Of a stretch of 44,112 nt of DNA, positions 16,877 to 24,596 are shown piece after piece; the first letter of the stretch is position 1; each line of letters opens with the position of its first letter. The position numbers and the translations under genes were made by a program. The DNA lies in NCBI GenBank assembly GCA_013151645.1, contig JAADHU010000079.1, positions 1-44,112 of the forward strand, read 5' to 3'. Source of the stretch: Gammaproteobacteria bacterium. GTDB taxonomy: Bacteria; Pseudomonadota; Gammaproteobacteria; Steroidobacterales; Woeseiaceae. The notes beneath the pieces are model-generated. The model had not been told where the DNA came from and searched no databases. It saw only the letters and a program-made list of their open reading frames with translations.

Positions 16877-17908
16877 ATGTCAGGAAAACCTATTCGCTGG
16901 ATTCGAGCCTTTTTCGCCCTGCTTCTCACGGCGTTTGCCGTTCAGGCCGTGGCGGCCGATCACCCGTGGCGTGCAATCGACGACTGGGCCGAACTGCCGG
17001 AGGGCCGGGTATGGGGAGCAACCAGCGCCGTTTTTCCGGGCCCCGACAACACGCTCTGGGTTGCGGAACGATGCGGGCAGAATAGTTGTGTCGGCAAGGA
17101 CGATATCGACCCGGTGTTGCAATACGACACCGACGGCAATCTATTGCAGAGTTTCGGTGCTGGCCTGATTACCTGGCCACACGGCATATACGTGGACCCT
17201 GACGGCAATGTCTGGATTACCGACGCACGTGGCGATGAGGGTCGTGGACATCAGGTTATCAAATTCGATTCGCAGGGCAATGTATTGATGCGTCTCGGCA
17301 AAGCCGGGGTTGCCGGTAACGGCAACGACGAGTTCAACCAGCCGGCGGATGTCCTCATCGCCCCCAACGGGGATATATTCGTGGCCGACGGTCACAGCCC
17401 CGGGGGCAATAATCGCATCGTCAAGTTTGCGAGTGACGGTACCTTTATCAAGACCTGGGGTACGACCGGTGCGGAAGCCGGAGAGTTTCGTGAGCCACAC
17501 GCACTGGCCATGGATTCTCAAGGACGCCTGTTTGTCGGCGACCGTTACAACAATCGCGTGCAGATATTCGATCAGGACGGCAACTGGATCGCAAGCTGGA
17601 CCCAGTTCGGACGACCCAGTGGTTTGTTCGTCGACAAGAACGACATCCTCTATGCGGCGGATTCCGAGTCGCATGCGGTCTGGTCAGGTAACTGGGGCTG
17701 GAAACGCGGTATCCGCATCGGCAGTGTCCGCGATGCCTGGGTCACCGCGTTTATTCCGGATCCGGGTCAGCCCGACCCGTATAAAGGCGGGACCACCGCC
17801 GCGGAAGGTGTCGCTGTTGATGACGATGGCAATATCTACGGTGCGGAAGTCGGCCCCAGACGATTGCGCAAGTACGTGCTGAACAGTTGGGAAAAGCCGC
17901 TGGATTAA
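16877..17908 (+). CDS. exported NHL-repeat beta-propeller protein
   Basis: 343 aa with a Sec signal peptide (WIRAFFALLLTAFAVQAVAA). The mature protein is built of NHL/six-bladed propeller repeats: WPHGIYVDPDGNVWITD, QPADVLIAPNGDIFVAD, EPHALAMDSQGRLFVGD, RPSGLFVDKNDILYAAD and AEGVAVDDDGNIYGAE. Similar proteins include the lyase domain of peptidylglycine alpha-amidating enzymes and periplasmic gluconolactonase-like propellers; I cannot assign a reaction. A CGGGAGGGAG ribosome site 5 bases before ATG 16877 fixes the start. It is preceded by a REP-like hairpin, so it is probably its own transcription unit. Confidence 0.85.
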   Translation: MSGKPIRWIRAFFALLLTAFAVQAVAADHPWRAIDDWAELPEGRVWGATSAVFPGPDNTLWVAERCGQNSCVGKDDIDPVLQYDTDGNLLQSFGAGLITWPHGIYVDPDGNVWITDARGDEGRGHQVIKFDSQGNVLMRLGKAGVAGNGNDEFNQPADVLIAPNGDIFVADGHSPGGNNRIVKFASDGTFIKTWGTTGAEAGEFREPHALAMDSQGRLFVGDRYNNRVQIFDQDGNWIASWTQFGRPSGLFVDKNDILYAADSESHAVWSGNWGWKRGIRIGSVRDAWVTAFIPDPGQPDPYKGGTTAAEGVAVDDDGNIYGAEVGPRRLRKYVLNSWEKPLD

Positions 17909-18103
17909 GACGCAAAGCGAGGCGGGAAGAAGCCAGGAAAATAGAGGAGCCGGTCGCGAGCCCGGCTGAGCCATCGCGCAGCGAACCGCGGCGGATTCGT
18001 TATGTCGTCTGTTGTCTGGGTGTAGAACACATTGCGATGGGTGTCTTGCACTGTGCTGTCCAGTTTCCACTGGTCGGCGCCGCGCTACCAATGCACTTCA
18101 AGG
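17909..18103. other. intergenic region with no convincing gene
   Basis: Between the NHL gene and the IS remnant. A + strand reading across 17887-18123 is rich in Arg/Glu/Ala, has no ribosome site and resembles nothing I know. A short GC-rich inverted repeat (GCCGG...CCGGC, about 17949-17966) is present. The right part may be the decayed body of the IS3-type element, but no transposase codons are recognisable. Confidence 0.4.
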
Positions 18104-18213
18104 TCACACTGCATCCAATTTGAATTCCTTCGAATATTTCTTTCGTGTCGTCATTTCTACTTTCCTCAGTTAAGACAATTATCCTTAACTGGTGTGTCCA
18201 AATCCATTGGACC
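18104..18213 (-). mobile_element. IS3-family end remnant with first 16 codons of OrfA
   Basis: On the minus strand, ATG at 18154 opens a reading MTTRKKYSKEFKLDAV that ends at a TGA at 18104-18106. This is the start of an IS3-family OrfA transposase (typical xKRKKYSxEFKLDA). GAGGAAAG lies 6 bases upstream. Further up, TGGTCCAATGGATTTGGACA (18194-18213) looks like an IS3-type terminal region, with TGTCCAA and TTGGACCA in opposite orientation. The rest of the element is gone. Its outer end lies 27 bases past the ancestral stop of the frameshifted toxin gene. Identified by eye only; too short to name the IS. Confidence 0.6.
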
Positions 18214-18239
18214 ACGTCAGATCGGACGCACACCGCGCA

Positions 18240-18535
18240 CTAAAGCCACTTGTCAGCATCTTGCTGACCAATAATTGCCATGATTTCGACGGTATCCCCG
18301 TCGATTTGATAATAGATACTGTGATACTGTCTACACCGCACACGCTGCGCCGGTAACCTTTGCGGTACTCATCAACCGCTTGGTATAACAGCGGCTGCTC
18401 GGCAAGTTGTACGAAACGGCTAAATAGCGCGTAATAGTATTTGTCGCCTTGGGCTTCTCCATACCGACGAATACCGTGTTGGTGAATACGGATTAGATCG
18501 GCTTTCGCATCTTCACTGAGTTTATAGCTCCCCAT
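18240..18535 (-). pseudogene. parE: ParE/RelE-superfamily toxin, frameshifted by 8-bp duplication
   Basis: The first 71 codons read as a normal ParE toxin (MGSYKLSEDAKADLIRIHQH... ending YRRSVCGVDSI). There an 8-bp tandem duplication (18315-18330) shifts the frame. Removing one unit restores YYQIDGDTVEIMAIIGQQDA and DKWL with a TAG at 18240-18242, giving a 95-aa protein of standard ParE length. As it stands, translation continues out of frame for 45 residues into the IS remnant, ending at 18185, and the C-terminal beta strands of the fold are lost. It overlaps the antitoxin gene by 14 bases, the normal parDE arrangement. The toxin is expected to be inactive unless the frame is restored by slippage or reversion. 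Confidence 0.85.
18315..18330. repeat. 8-bp tandem duplication inside parE
   Basis: GATACTGT occurs twice in direct tandem (18315-18322 and 18323-18330) on the + strand; it reads ACAGTATC ACAGTATC in the gene direction. Collapse to one unit restores the conserved SIYYQI reading of ParE. This is the single lesion visible in the toxin gene. Confidence 0.9.
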
Positions 18536-18764
18536 TTTTCCGCAACTCGTCCTTGGACTGGGCTAGGATCTCCTCTGCGGTCATGGCCGTAAACCCGCTT
18601 TGTTCGGCGTGAATCAACCGGGCACGGACAAACTCGATTTCACGCGCCTTGCGGATCAAATCGTTGACAGCTTCGCTGTTGCTCTTGTACTCCCCTTCGA
18701 CATCAACCTTATGCTTGAGCCACTCGGTGTTGGGGTCGGTGAAGGAGATGCTTTGTCGTGACAT
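18522..18764 (-). CDS. parD: ParD-type antitoxin (ribbon-helix-helix)
   Basis: 80-aa type II antitoxin. The N-terminal ribbon-helix-helix DNA-binding part (MSRQSISFTDPNTEWLKHKV, then a Gly turn and YKSNSEAVNDLIRKARE) is followed by an acidic, probably flexible tail that in ParD proteins wraps the toxin. GGAGAAAACGCC precedes ATG 18764. It overlaps parE by 14 bases, so the toxin would be translationally coupled. The antitoxin reads intact although the toxin is frameshifted, consistent with selection to retain it or simply recent loss of the toxin. The system probably represses its own promoter through the repeats at 18798-18816. Confidence 0.9.
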   Translation of the reverse strand: MSRQSISFTDPNTEWLKHKVDVEGEYKSNSEAVNDLIRKAREIEFVRARLIHAEQSGFTAMTAEEILAQSKDELRKNGEL

Positions 18765-18797
18765 GGCGTTTTCTCCAAAAGTCCAAACGGTGCGTTA

Positions 18798-18816
18798 TTA
18801 CACCATATTTACACCA
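18798..18816. promoter_or_regulatory. candidate parD operator: two TTACACCA direct repeats
   Basis: TTACACCA occurs at 18798-18805 and again at 18809-18816, exactly 11 bases apart, placing both on one face of the helix. They lie 34-52 bases upstream of the antitoxin start, where autoregulatory operators of ribbon-helix-helix antitoxins usually sit. The function is inferred from spacing and position. Confidence 0.55.
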
Positions 18817-18886
18817 CACGTCAAGGAAAAATGGCGCGCCCCACCGTTTTCTGCCGCCAAATGCCGTGTCTGTGGCGAATTCCCGC

Positions 18887-19633
18887 TCAGGCGGCGACGG
18901 GTAGCTGGTGCAGGCCTCTGCAGTGACTTTGCCAGCGATAAGAATCCCGGTCTGTAAGCTTGGGTCGTATTCTTGTAGTTATTTCACCGCGTGTGTCACG
19001 ATTCAACGCATAATGGCACCGATGGTCGTTGTAGAACTCTTCAAAGCTGAGAAGCTTGTTCTCCAGGTCGCGAGCAGTCCAAAAGGGCACGAAGTCGAGG
19101 TACTCTCGCCTGATCGTCCCGATCAGTCGTTCCAACAACGGATGCGAAATCGGTAGGTAAGGCACAGTTTTCACTTCGGTTACCTCGAGTATCCGAAGGT
19201 TAGCCTTCCATTGATGGAATCTGAAAAGCGGATCATTATCGCTGCTGATGTACCTTGGTGAAGCGGCCTCACGGATCGCACGGTTGAACATCCGACAAAG
19301 CGATGGCCCATCCACTGCGCCCGCGTGTACGCCGAAGCCAATGATTCGACGTGTGTACTGATCCATGACGACGAGGACCCAATGGCTCTTGAGCATGAGG
19401 GATTCGCAGCGGAAAAGATCGATGCTCCACAAGCTGTCTTTCGCGTGACCGAGTACTGATAACCAGGAGGGCCTGTATGCGCCGGGGTCAGGTCGATAGT
19501 GCTTTGCCAGAACTCGCCTTATCACGTCCTTGTTGATCTCAAGGTCGAATACAAGACAAAGTTGTCGGGCAGGGGTCCCGCAAAAGTCCCGCACTGGTAA
19601 TGTTGAAGAAAAAAGCGGCGAACGCCTAGGCAC
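18887..19633 (-). pseudogene. DDE (rve) transposase, N-terminally truncated
   Basis: From about 19575 downward the frame reads as the catalytic half of an rve-domain transposase: EINKDVIRRVLAKHYRP, SLWSIDLFRCES (first catalytic Asp), WVLVVMDQYTRRIIGFG, YISSDNDPLFRFH (second Asp) and HPLLERLIGTIRREYLD (Glu), with a normal end WQSHCRGLHQLPVAA. The DDE triad is intact, but the N-terminal DNA-binding region, roughly the first third of the usual protein, is missing. The 19576-19633 part of the frame does not look like transposase. Just upstream of the join is a doubled GCGGGAC motif (minus strand, about 19574-19592), possibly an old element end. IS481/IS3-like; exact family not assigned. Probably non-functional. 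Confidence 0.75.
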
Positions 19634-19659
19634 TAACCGCTTGATCTAATTTCGAAATT

Positions 19660-19736
19660 TGGCGCGCCCGGAGAGATTCGAACTCCCGACCACCTGGTTC
19701 GAAGCCGGGTGTCGTCCGGCGTCCCGATCGCCTAGC
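19660..19736 (-). other. tRNA remnant: anticodon arm, T arm and CCA end without a matching 5' half
   Basis: Read on the minus strand, the 3' part folds as a tRNA: anticodon stem CCCGG/CCAGG (one mismatch) with loop CTTCGAA, 5-base variable loop TGGTC, T arm GGGAG-TTCGAAT-CTCTC, acceptor strand CGGGCGC, G, then encoded CCA ending at 19660. If the loop is read as a tRNA, the anticodon would be TCG (Arg). The 5' side does not supply the required GCGCCCG acceptor strand or a normal D arm and overlaps the stop codon of the gene at 19732. I therefore call it a 3' fragment, perhaps left by integration at a tRNA gene. Confidence 0.5.
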
Positions 19737-19992
19737 TCTTTTTCTTGGCCGCCGGTGTATTGATGCGGCCGCGCTTGCCCAGGCGCCGTTCGTTCAGTTG
19801 TGCAACGATTTCCTCTACGGCTTCGCGAACCGCTGCTTGCGTGCCCTGTCGAAAGCCGCGAATGCAGTTGCTGCCTTGTTCGATGACATAACAATGCCAG
19901 TTGGTTCCTTCCGCACCGGCAGGCGGGTCGGCCTTGCTGATGGAGGTAATGGCGTAGAACTGGGATTTTGGTATCGGTTGTGGCTCGTTCAT
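19732..19992 (-). CDS. conserved small hypothetical protein
   Basis: 86-aa soluble protein, start ATG 19992 with GAAGAAAA upstream; the in-frame extension to 20079 is unsupported. It reads MNEPQPIPKSQFYAITSISK, then a DPPAGAEGTNWHCYVIEQG segment, a helix AAVREAVEEIVAQLNERR and a basic Lys-rich tail. I recall similar short proteins in other Gammaproteobacteria without an assigned role. There is no signal peptide or metal motif. The basic C terminus could bind nucleic acid (inference). Its stop codon abuts the 5' end of the tRNA remnant, so integration may have trimmed or replaced the region just downstream. Confidence 0.75.
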   Translation of the reverse strand: MNEPQPIPKSQFYAITSISKADPPAGAEGTNWHCYVIEQGSNCIRGFRQGTQAAVREAVEEIVAQLNERRLGKRGRINTPAAKKKS

Positions 19993-20127
19993 ATTTTCTT
20001 CACGTTCGGGCAAACAGGTCCGCCTGCCCTTTGTCGGACCCGGCCTGCAGAGGAGGAGGCTGAGCGCTCCTGAGAGCAATTAGCCGCGCATTATATCCTG
20101 AAATGCTCGTCGCCGCCGCATTTTTCG

Positions 20128-21729
20128 TTAGAATCTGGAGGCAATAATCCAGCTGTCGGCCCTCGCCCAGCTGGCCACGAAATCCCGGTTTACGGCATCG
20201 TCAGTTTTGCCTTGTGCGGCCAGCGCCGCCTTCAGGCCGAACAGCGACCAGCCATTGTGCGGGTGGTCCGCCAGTTCTTCGCGATAGGTTGATTCAGCCG
20301 CCTCGTTTTGTCCGGACTCAAGCAAAGCAGCACCGAGCCAGTGGCGTGCCGCAAACGGCAGCGGCTCGGGCTCGTCGTAGTCCAATGCATCCTCGACCTT
20401 CACTGACTGCCGGAAGGCGGCGACGGCGCCATCGAGATCGCCATTGGCCCGCAGTATCTCGCCTTCGAGAATATGAGCCATGGCACCGACGACATTACCC
20501 GCAGGATGAAAACGAAATTTCGTCTCCGTCGTTGCCGAGAAATCGAGAACCTTGTCCCGCAGGGCGACAGCCGTGTCCATATCACCTTCTTTCAGGCTGG
20601 CATAGCCGTGTGCAAAATCCCAGATCGCCCCGGCTACTTCATCCCTGGGTCGGGTCGTTTTCTCAAGCACTTCATCGAAGCGACCGAAGCGAATCAACGT
20701 CAAAAGTTCGTACATCGGGTTGCCAGTTACCTTGCGGTAGTCCTTGCCAGCCTGAGTGGCCACGGCGCCCTGTCCGTCGAAAGATGCCGCGAATATCAGC
20801 ATGTGCAGATTGTGTGCGGGGGCGTAGGAGAATCCCCAGTTCTTCGCCGCCTTTTGATCTGATTGCTGCGCAGCGACATTGGCGCGCACGGACTTGCCCC
20901 AATAGCCGACTTCGTTCCAGGTGTGCGACGGCATGTGCTGGATATGGCTGGCGACCGGGATTGCGCTGCCCAGAAATTCGGCGCAGGGGAGTGCCAGTTC
21001 CGGTTGCTGGCTCGACTCGGTTGCATGTATGTAGAGATGACAAGCGCCGGGATGACGAATGTCTTCCGCCAGGACACGAGTCAGTACGCCGTGCAAACGT
21101 TTAAGGTCCGGATCGTTAATATCCCGATAACCCCGGCGTTCCTCGAGCATGAACAAACTAACGGCATACACGGTAGCGACCTGGTGGTCGTCCGGATATT
21201 TTTCATACACCTTCGCCATTTCGGCGGCAAACGCTTCGTCCACAGGACGACGGTTTTTCGGATCATAGTTCTCGGGATATCTGACCTGCGCCGCAACGAT
21301 CAGATCGCGCTCCATTTCCGTCGTATTGCCCGCGACCAGCTGCGCTGCTTTGACAATAGCGGCATGGGCATACGGCGCCTTTTCTTCGCTCATGCCGCCG
21401 TTCAAAAAGGATCCAAGTGCAAACGCTTCCCCCCAGTAGCACATGGCGCATTGCGGATCGATCCGTCGAGCCTCGGTCATGGATCGAATGGCATCGTCGA
21501 TATTGTAAGCCCAGCGAAGTTGCATGCCCTGGGTGAAGTATTCCTGTGCTCGAGATTCATCGGTCGATATCGTCCATGAGAAAGCGCCGAGCGCTTCCGG
21601 AATATAGTCGATCGGTTTCTGAAAACCCGGTATGGCGTCGGTCACCGCTGAGGTAGATTCAGAAACAGGCGTGGCCGTACAAGCCACCATCAGGCTGTAG
21701 GTAATAATGAGTGACAGAAACGCTTTCAT
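20128..21729 (-). CDS. TPR-repeat lipoprotein of unknown function
   Basis: 533-aa lipoprotein. The signal MKAFLSLIITYSLMVAC has a lipobox (MVAC, Cys17); AGAGGA about 9 bases upstream sets ATG 21729. The body is helical with TPR-like units, e.g. EYFTQGMQLRWAYNIDDAIR and a second block near ILEGEILRANGDLDGAVAAF through RHWLGAALLESGQNEAAEST. A conserved-looking middle (ACHLYIHATESS, ALPCAEFL, SHIQHMPSHTW) is rich in His and Cys and may bind a metal or haem-like ligand; this is inference. It follows the exported protein at 21785 by 55 bases, so the two probably form an operon. I do not know a function for the family. Confidence 0.8.
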   Translation of the reverse strand: MKAFLSLIITYSLMVACTATPVSESTSAVTDAIPGFQKPIDYIPEALGAFSWTISTDESRAQEYFTQGMQLRWAYNIDDAIRSMTEARRIDPQCAMCYWGEAFALGSFLNGGMSEEKAPYAHAAIVKAAQLVAGNTTEMERDLIVAAQVRYPENYDPKNRRPVDEAFAAEMAKVYEKYPDDHQVATVYAVSLFMLEERRGYRDINDPDLKRLHGVLTRVLAEDIRHPGACHLYIHATESSQQPELALPCAEFLGSAIPVASHIQHMPSHTWNEVGYWGKSVRANVAAQQSDQKAAKNWGFSYAPAHNLHMLIFAASFDGQGAVATQAGKDYRKVTGNPMYELLTLIRFGRFDEVLEKTTRPRDEVAGAIWDFAHGYASLKEGDMDTAVALRDKVLDFSATTETKFRFHPAGNVVGAMAHILEGEILRANGDLDGAVAAFRQSVKVEDALDYDEPEPLPFAARHWLGAALLESGQNEAAESTYREELADHPHNGWSLFGLKAALAAQGKTDDAVNRDFVASWARADSWIIASRF

Positions 21730-21784
21730 GGTTGAATTTTCCTCTTGCCCGTTTGTGGGAACCGCCGTCGGTCCTGATTGTAAT

Positions 21785-22288
21785 CTAGTGGTCACGTTGC
21801 TTGCGGATGAGCCCCTCAATCACCGGCATCGGATAGCTGAGTAGCCGGCCGAATCGCCGCGCGATATCGGTGCGCGCTTCACCGCTGTAGTTCCCTGAGT
21901 CGACGAGCGCCTGCTTGTCTGCTTTGATGGCGAGATATTTGTCCAGTGTGTCCCCGGTGTAGACAAGCAATACGTGTTTGCCGCGGGCAACGTCGGCCGG
22001 GTACAAGTCGGAAACCAGCAAATCCGTTTCCCGGTAGAGCAACACCTCATTGCGGTCCGCGATGACTCGTGCGTCCGGCATAATATCGTCCATCTCCTCA
22101 GGGGACATGACTTCGGACAGGGCTAGTTGCTTGACGCCAAGGCGAACGACTTCGGAGAATCCACCCAGGATGCCGAGTTGGTAGGACCGTGCATCGACCG
22201 CTTGTGAATATTGTGGCAATGCGCTCGTGCTGAAACCCAATAGCAGAATGCTGACGTACAGAACACGAATGGTTGATTTTGAAAACAT
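21785..22288 (-). CDS. exported hypothetical protein
   Basis: 167 aa. Start ATG 22288 is preceded by GGGGGAA, a strong ribosome site. A signal peptide (STIRVLYVSILLLGFSTSA) precedes a small soluble domain with GILGGFSEVVRLGVKQLALS, YPADVARGKHVLLVYTG and a helical C terminus ending LIRKQRDH. I do not recognise a domain. It is divergent from the aminotransferase operon and probably cotranscribed with the TPR lipoprotein, so the two may act together in the periplasm. Confidence 0.72.
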   Translation of the reverse strand: MFSKSTIRVLYVSILLLGFSTSALPQYSQAVDARSYQLGILGGFSEVVRLGVKQLALSEVMSPEEMDDIMPDARVIADRNEVLLYRETDLLVSDLYPADVARGKHVLLVYTGDTLDKYLAIKADKQALVDSGNYSGEARTDIARRFGRLLSYPMPVIEGLIRKQRDH

Positions 22289-22427
22289 AATTCCCCCGTC
22301 GCAAGGACGCTCTGTGAACCTGCGGGACGCCCAGACTACCCGATATTCAAGCCCACTTGCGGGCATCGCCCGGATAGCGCAACAATGCTAAGCTCGCCGG
22401 GGAAACGACACCGAACTGGAAACTCCG

Positions 22428-23753
22428 ATGGCAAACGTATTCTACCGTGAGCCGACACATACATACCCGATAGCGGTTCGCGGGGAGGGCGTATACCTCT
22501 ATGACGCGAGCGGCAAGCAATACCTCGATGGCAGTGGTGGGGCCGCGGTGTCGAGCCTCGGTCACGGCAATGCGACGGTCATTCAGGCGCTCAAAGATCA
22601 GCTCGATTCACTGGCATTTGCGCACACCACCTTTTTTACCAACGCACCGCAGGAGGCGCTGGCTGCCGGCCTGGTCAGCAAGTTTGGCGAGCAAGATGCC
22701 AAAGTCTATTTCCTCTCCGGCGGGTCCGAGGCAAACGAAGCAGCCATCAAGCTTGCACGCCAATACTGGGTTGCCAAAGGAGAAGAGGGAAAGCATCTGT
22801 TCCTGAGTCGCCGGCAAAGCTATCACGGCAATACGCTCGGTGCGCTTTCCTTGTCCGGCAATCCGGGACGGCGCGAAGTATTCGAGCCGCTCCTGCAGGA
22901 CTGGCCCAAGATCTCGCCGTGTTACGCCTACCGCTTCAAGCAGTCCGGCGAGTCGGATGTAGATTATGGTTTACGTTGTGCGGCGGAACTGGAAACCGAG
23001 ATTGAACGGCTCGGGTCGGACAACGTGGCCGCCTTTTTCGCCGAAACCGTTACCGGGGCGACGATGGGAGCGCTACCGGCCGTCGAGGGTTATTTTCGCG
23101 AAATTCGTGAGATATGCGATCGCCACCGTGTGTTGCTGATTCTGGATGAAGTTATGTCCGGTTGCGGCCGAACCGGAAGTTATTTCGCCTGGGAACAGGA
23201 AGGCATTCGGCCCGACATTGTTACCATGGCAAAAGGCCTTGGCGGTGGCTATCAACCGATCGCCGCTGCTTTGTCACGCGGTTTTATTCAGGAAGCGATC
23301 GTTGAACGTTTTGCCGGTTTTGCACACGGACATACTTACGTCGGTCATCCGACGGCTTGCGCTGCAGGTGTCGCCGTCGCCCAGGTGATTGAAGAACGGG
23401 ATTTGTTGTCGAATGTGAGCCAGGTCGGCGCCTATCTGAGGGCGGCCTTGGAAGACACGTTCAGCGAGCATCCGTACGTAGGCGACATACGCGGGCGGGG
23501 ACTTTTTATTGGTATTGAACTCGTGACGGATCGAGCGACCCGGCAACCGCCCAGGGCTGAGCTGGGATTGCCGCACATCATTCGCGACCTGGCGATGGAA
23601 AACGGACTGATCTGCTACCCGGCCGGGGGTACGGCCGACGGGCGCGACGGCGTGCATATCCTGTTGGCACCGCCCTTTATCTACACCGAAGCGCATGCCG
23701 ATGAACTGGTCGAAAAAATCGCCAGGACACTGACAGACATCGTAGTTACCTAG
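22428..23753 (+). CDS. class III PLP-dependent aminotransferase
   Basis: 441-aa fold-type I aminotransferase of the omega-amino-acid group. It shows YLYDASGKQYLDGSGG at the N terminus, the PLP-phosphate loop SGGSEANEAAIKLA, the cofactor Asp in LILDEVMSGCGRTGSYFAWE, and the Schiff-base Lys269 in TMAKGLGGGY. The C terminus contains the small domain with GDIRGRGLFIGIELV. Members move an amino group from an omega- or beta-amino acid to pyruvate or 2-oxoglutarate. It is the first gene of a four-gene run: its TAG is followed directly by the ATG of the BKACE gene. The substrate is probably linked to a beta-keto acid handled by that enzyme (inference). Confidence 0.9.
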   Translation: MANVFYREPTHTYPIAVRGEGVYLYDASGKQYLDGSGGAAVSSLGHGNATVIQALKDQLDSLAFAHTTFFTNAPQEALAAGLVSKFGEQDAKVYFLSGGSEANEAAIKLARQYWVAKGEEGKHLFLSRRQSYHGNTLGALSLSGNPGRREVFEPLLQDWPKISPCYAYRFKQSGESDVDYGLRCAAELETEIERLGSDNVAAFFAETVTGATMGALPAVEGYFREIREICDRHRVLLILDEVMSGCGRTGSYFAWEQEGIRPDIVTMAKGLGGGYQPIAAALSRGFIQEAIVERFAGFAHGHTYVGHPTACAAGVAVAQVIEERDLLSNVSQVGAYLRAALEDTFSEHPYVGDIRGRGLFIGIELVTDRATRQPPRAELGLPHIIRDLAMENGLICYPAGGTADGRDGVHILLAPPFIYTEAHADELVEKIARTLTDIVVT

Positions 23754-24596
23754 ATGCTTTTACCTCATCAAGCCCTGGCGGGCGAACGCGTCATCATTAT
23801 GTCGGCGCCGAACGGTGCTCGTCGCACTGCGGACGATCATCCTGCATTGCCCATCACTCCCGACGAGCTTGCGGATTGCGCACAGTCCCTGGTCGAGGAG
23901 GGTGTCTCGGTCCTGCATCTTCATGTGCGGGATAAACATCAGCGCCATACGCTCGATGCTGATCGTTATCGTGCGGCCATCGAGGCTGTTCGTGCACGGG
24001 TGGGCGACTCGCTGGTGCTGCAGGTCACCACCGAGGCTGTCGGCGTTTTTACGCGCGATGAGCAGATGGCCATGGTCCGGCATGTACGGCCAGAGGCCGT
24101 TTCTCTCGGGCTCCGGGAGTTGTGTCCCGATGACAACGCCGAGGTTGAGGCGGCCGGGTTTTTCGCCTGGCTGCGCAAGGAAAAAATATGGCCGCAATAC
24201 ATCTTGTATTCAGCGGACGACGTCCGGCGTTTCGAGCACATGCGACGACGTGGCGTGTTCGCCGACGAGTACCCGTTCTGTCTATTGGTGATGGGCCGTT
24301 ATTCCGATGCCCTTGAGGGCGATTTGTCGGAACTCACCGCCATGCTGGGGGCGGCAGACTGTCGCGAATTTCCGTGGGCGGTGTGTTGTTTCGGGAAACA
24401 CGAAAATACAGCCATGCTCGAAGCGACCGAGGCAGGCGGTCATGTTCGCATCGGCTTTGAAAACAATTTGTGGTTGCCCGACGGAAGCGTTGCGCGAGAT
24501 AATGCACAACTCATCAATACCTATCGATCATCGGCAAGGTCTTGCGGCAGAATTCCGGCCACGGCGGATGACATCAGAAACGAGTGCATGAATTGA
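23754..24596 (+). CDS. BKACE family enzyme (beta-keto acid cleavage, DUF849)
   Basis: 280-aa TIM-barrel zinc enzyme. Hallmarks: SAPNGARRTADDHPALPIT near the N terminus, the zinc pair in VLHLHVRD (His55, His57), VTTEAVG, and the C-terminal GFENNLWLPDG that carries the family Glu. BKACE enzymes condense a beta-keto acid with acetyl-CoA to give acetoacetate and a new acyl-CoA; substrates across the family range from dehydrocarnitine to 3-oxoadipate-like acids. The start codon touches the previous stop (TAG-ATG), and the end overlaps the racemase by 13 bases, both signs of coupled translation. The specific keto acid is unknown. Confidence 0.9.
   Translation: MLLPHQALAGERVIIMSAPNGARRTADDHPALPITPDELADCAQSLVEEGVSVLHLHVRDKHQRHTLDADRYRAAIEAVRARVGDSLVLQVTTEAVGVFTRDEQMAMVRHVRPEAVSLGLRELCPDDNAEVEAAGFFAWLRKEKIWPQYILYSADDVRRFEHMRRRGVFADEYPFCLLVMGRYSDALEGDLSELTAMLGAADCREFPWAVCCFGKHENTAMLEATEAGGHVRIGFENNLWLPDGSVARDNAQLINTYRSSARSCGRIPATADDIRNECMN

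Noticed and set aside
17887-18123. A 78-aa Arg/Glu-rich open frame on the + strand
   Set aside because: It starts inside the NHL-repeat gene in another frame, lacks a start signal and ends within the IS remnant.
19660-19736. A complete tRNA-Arg gene
   Set aside because: The 5' acceptor strand and D arm needed to pair with the 3' half are absent; only a 3' remnant is supported.
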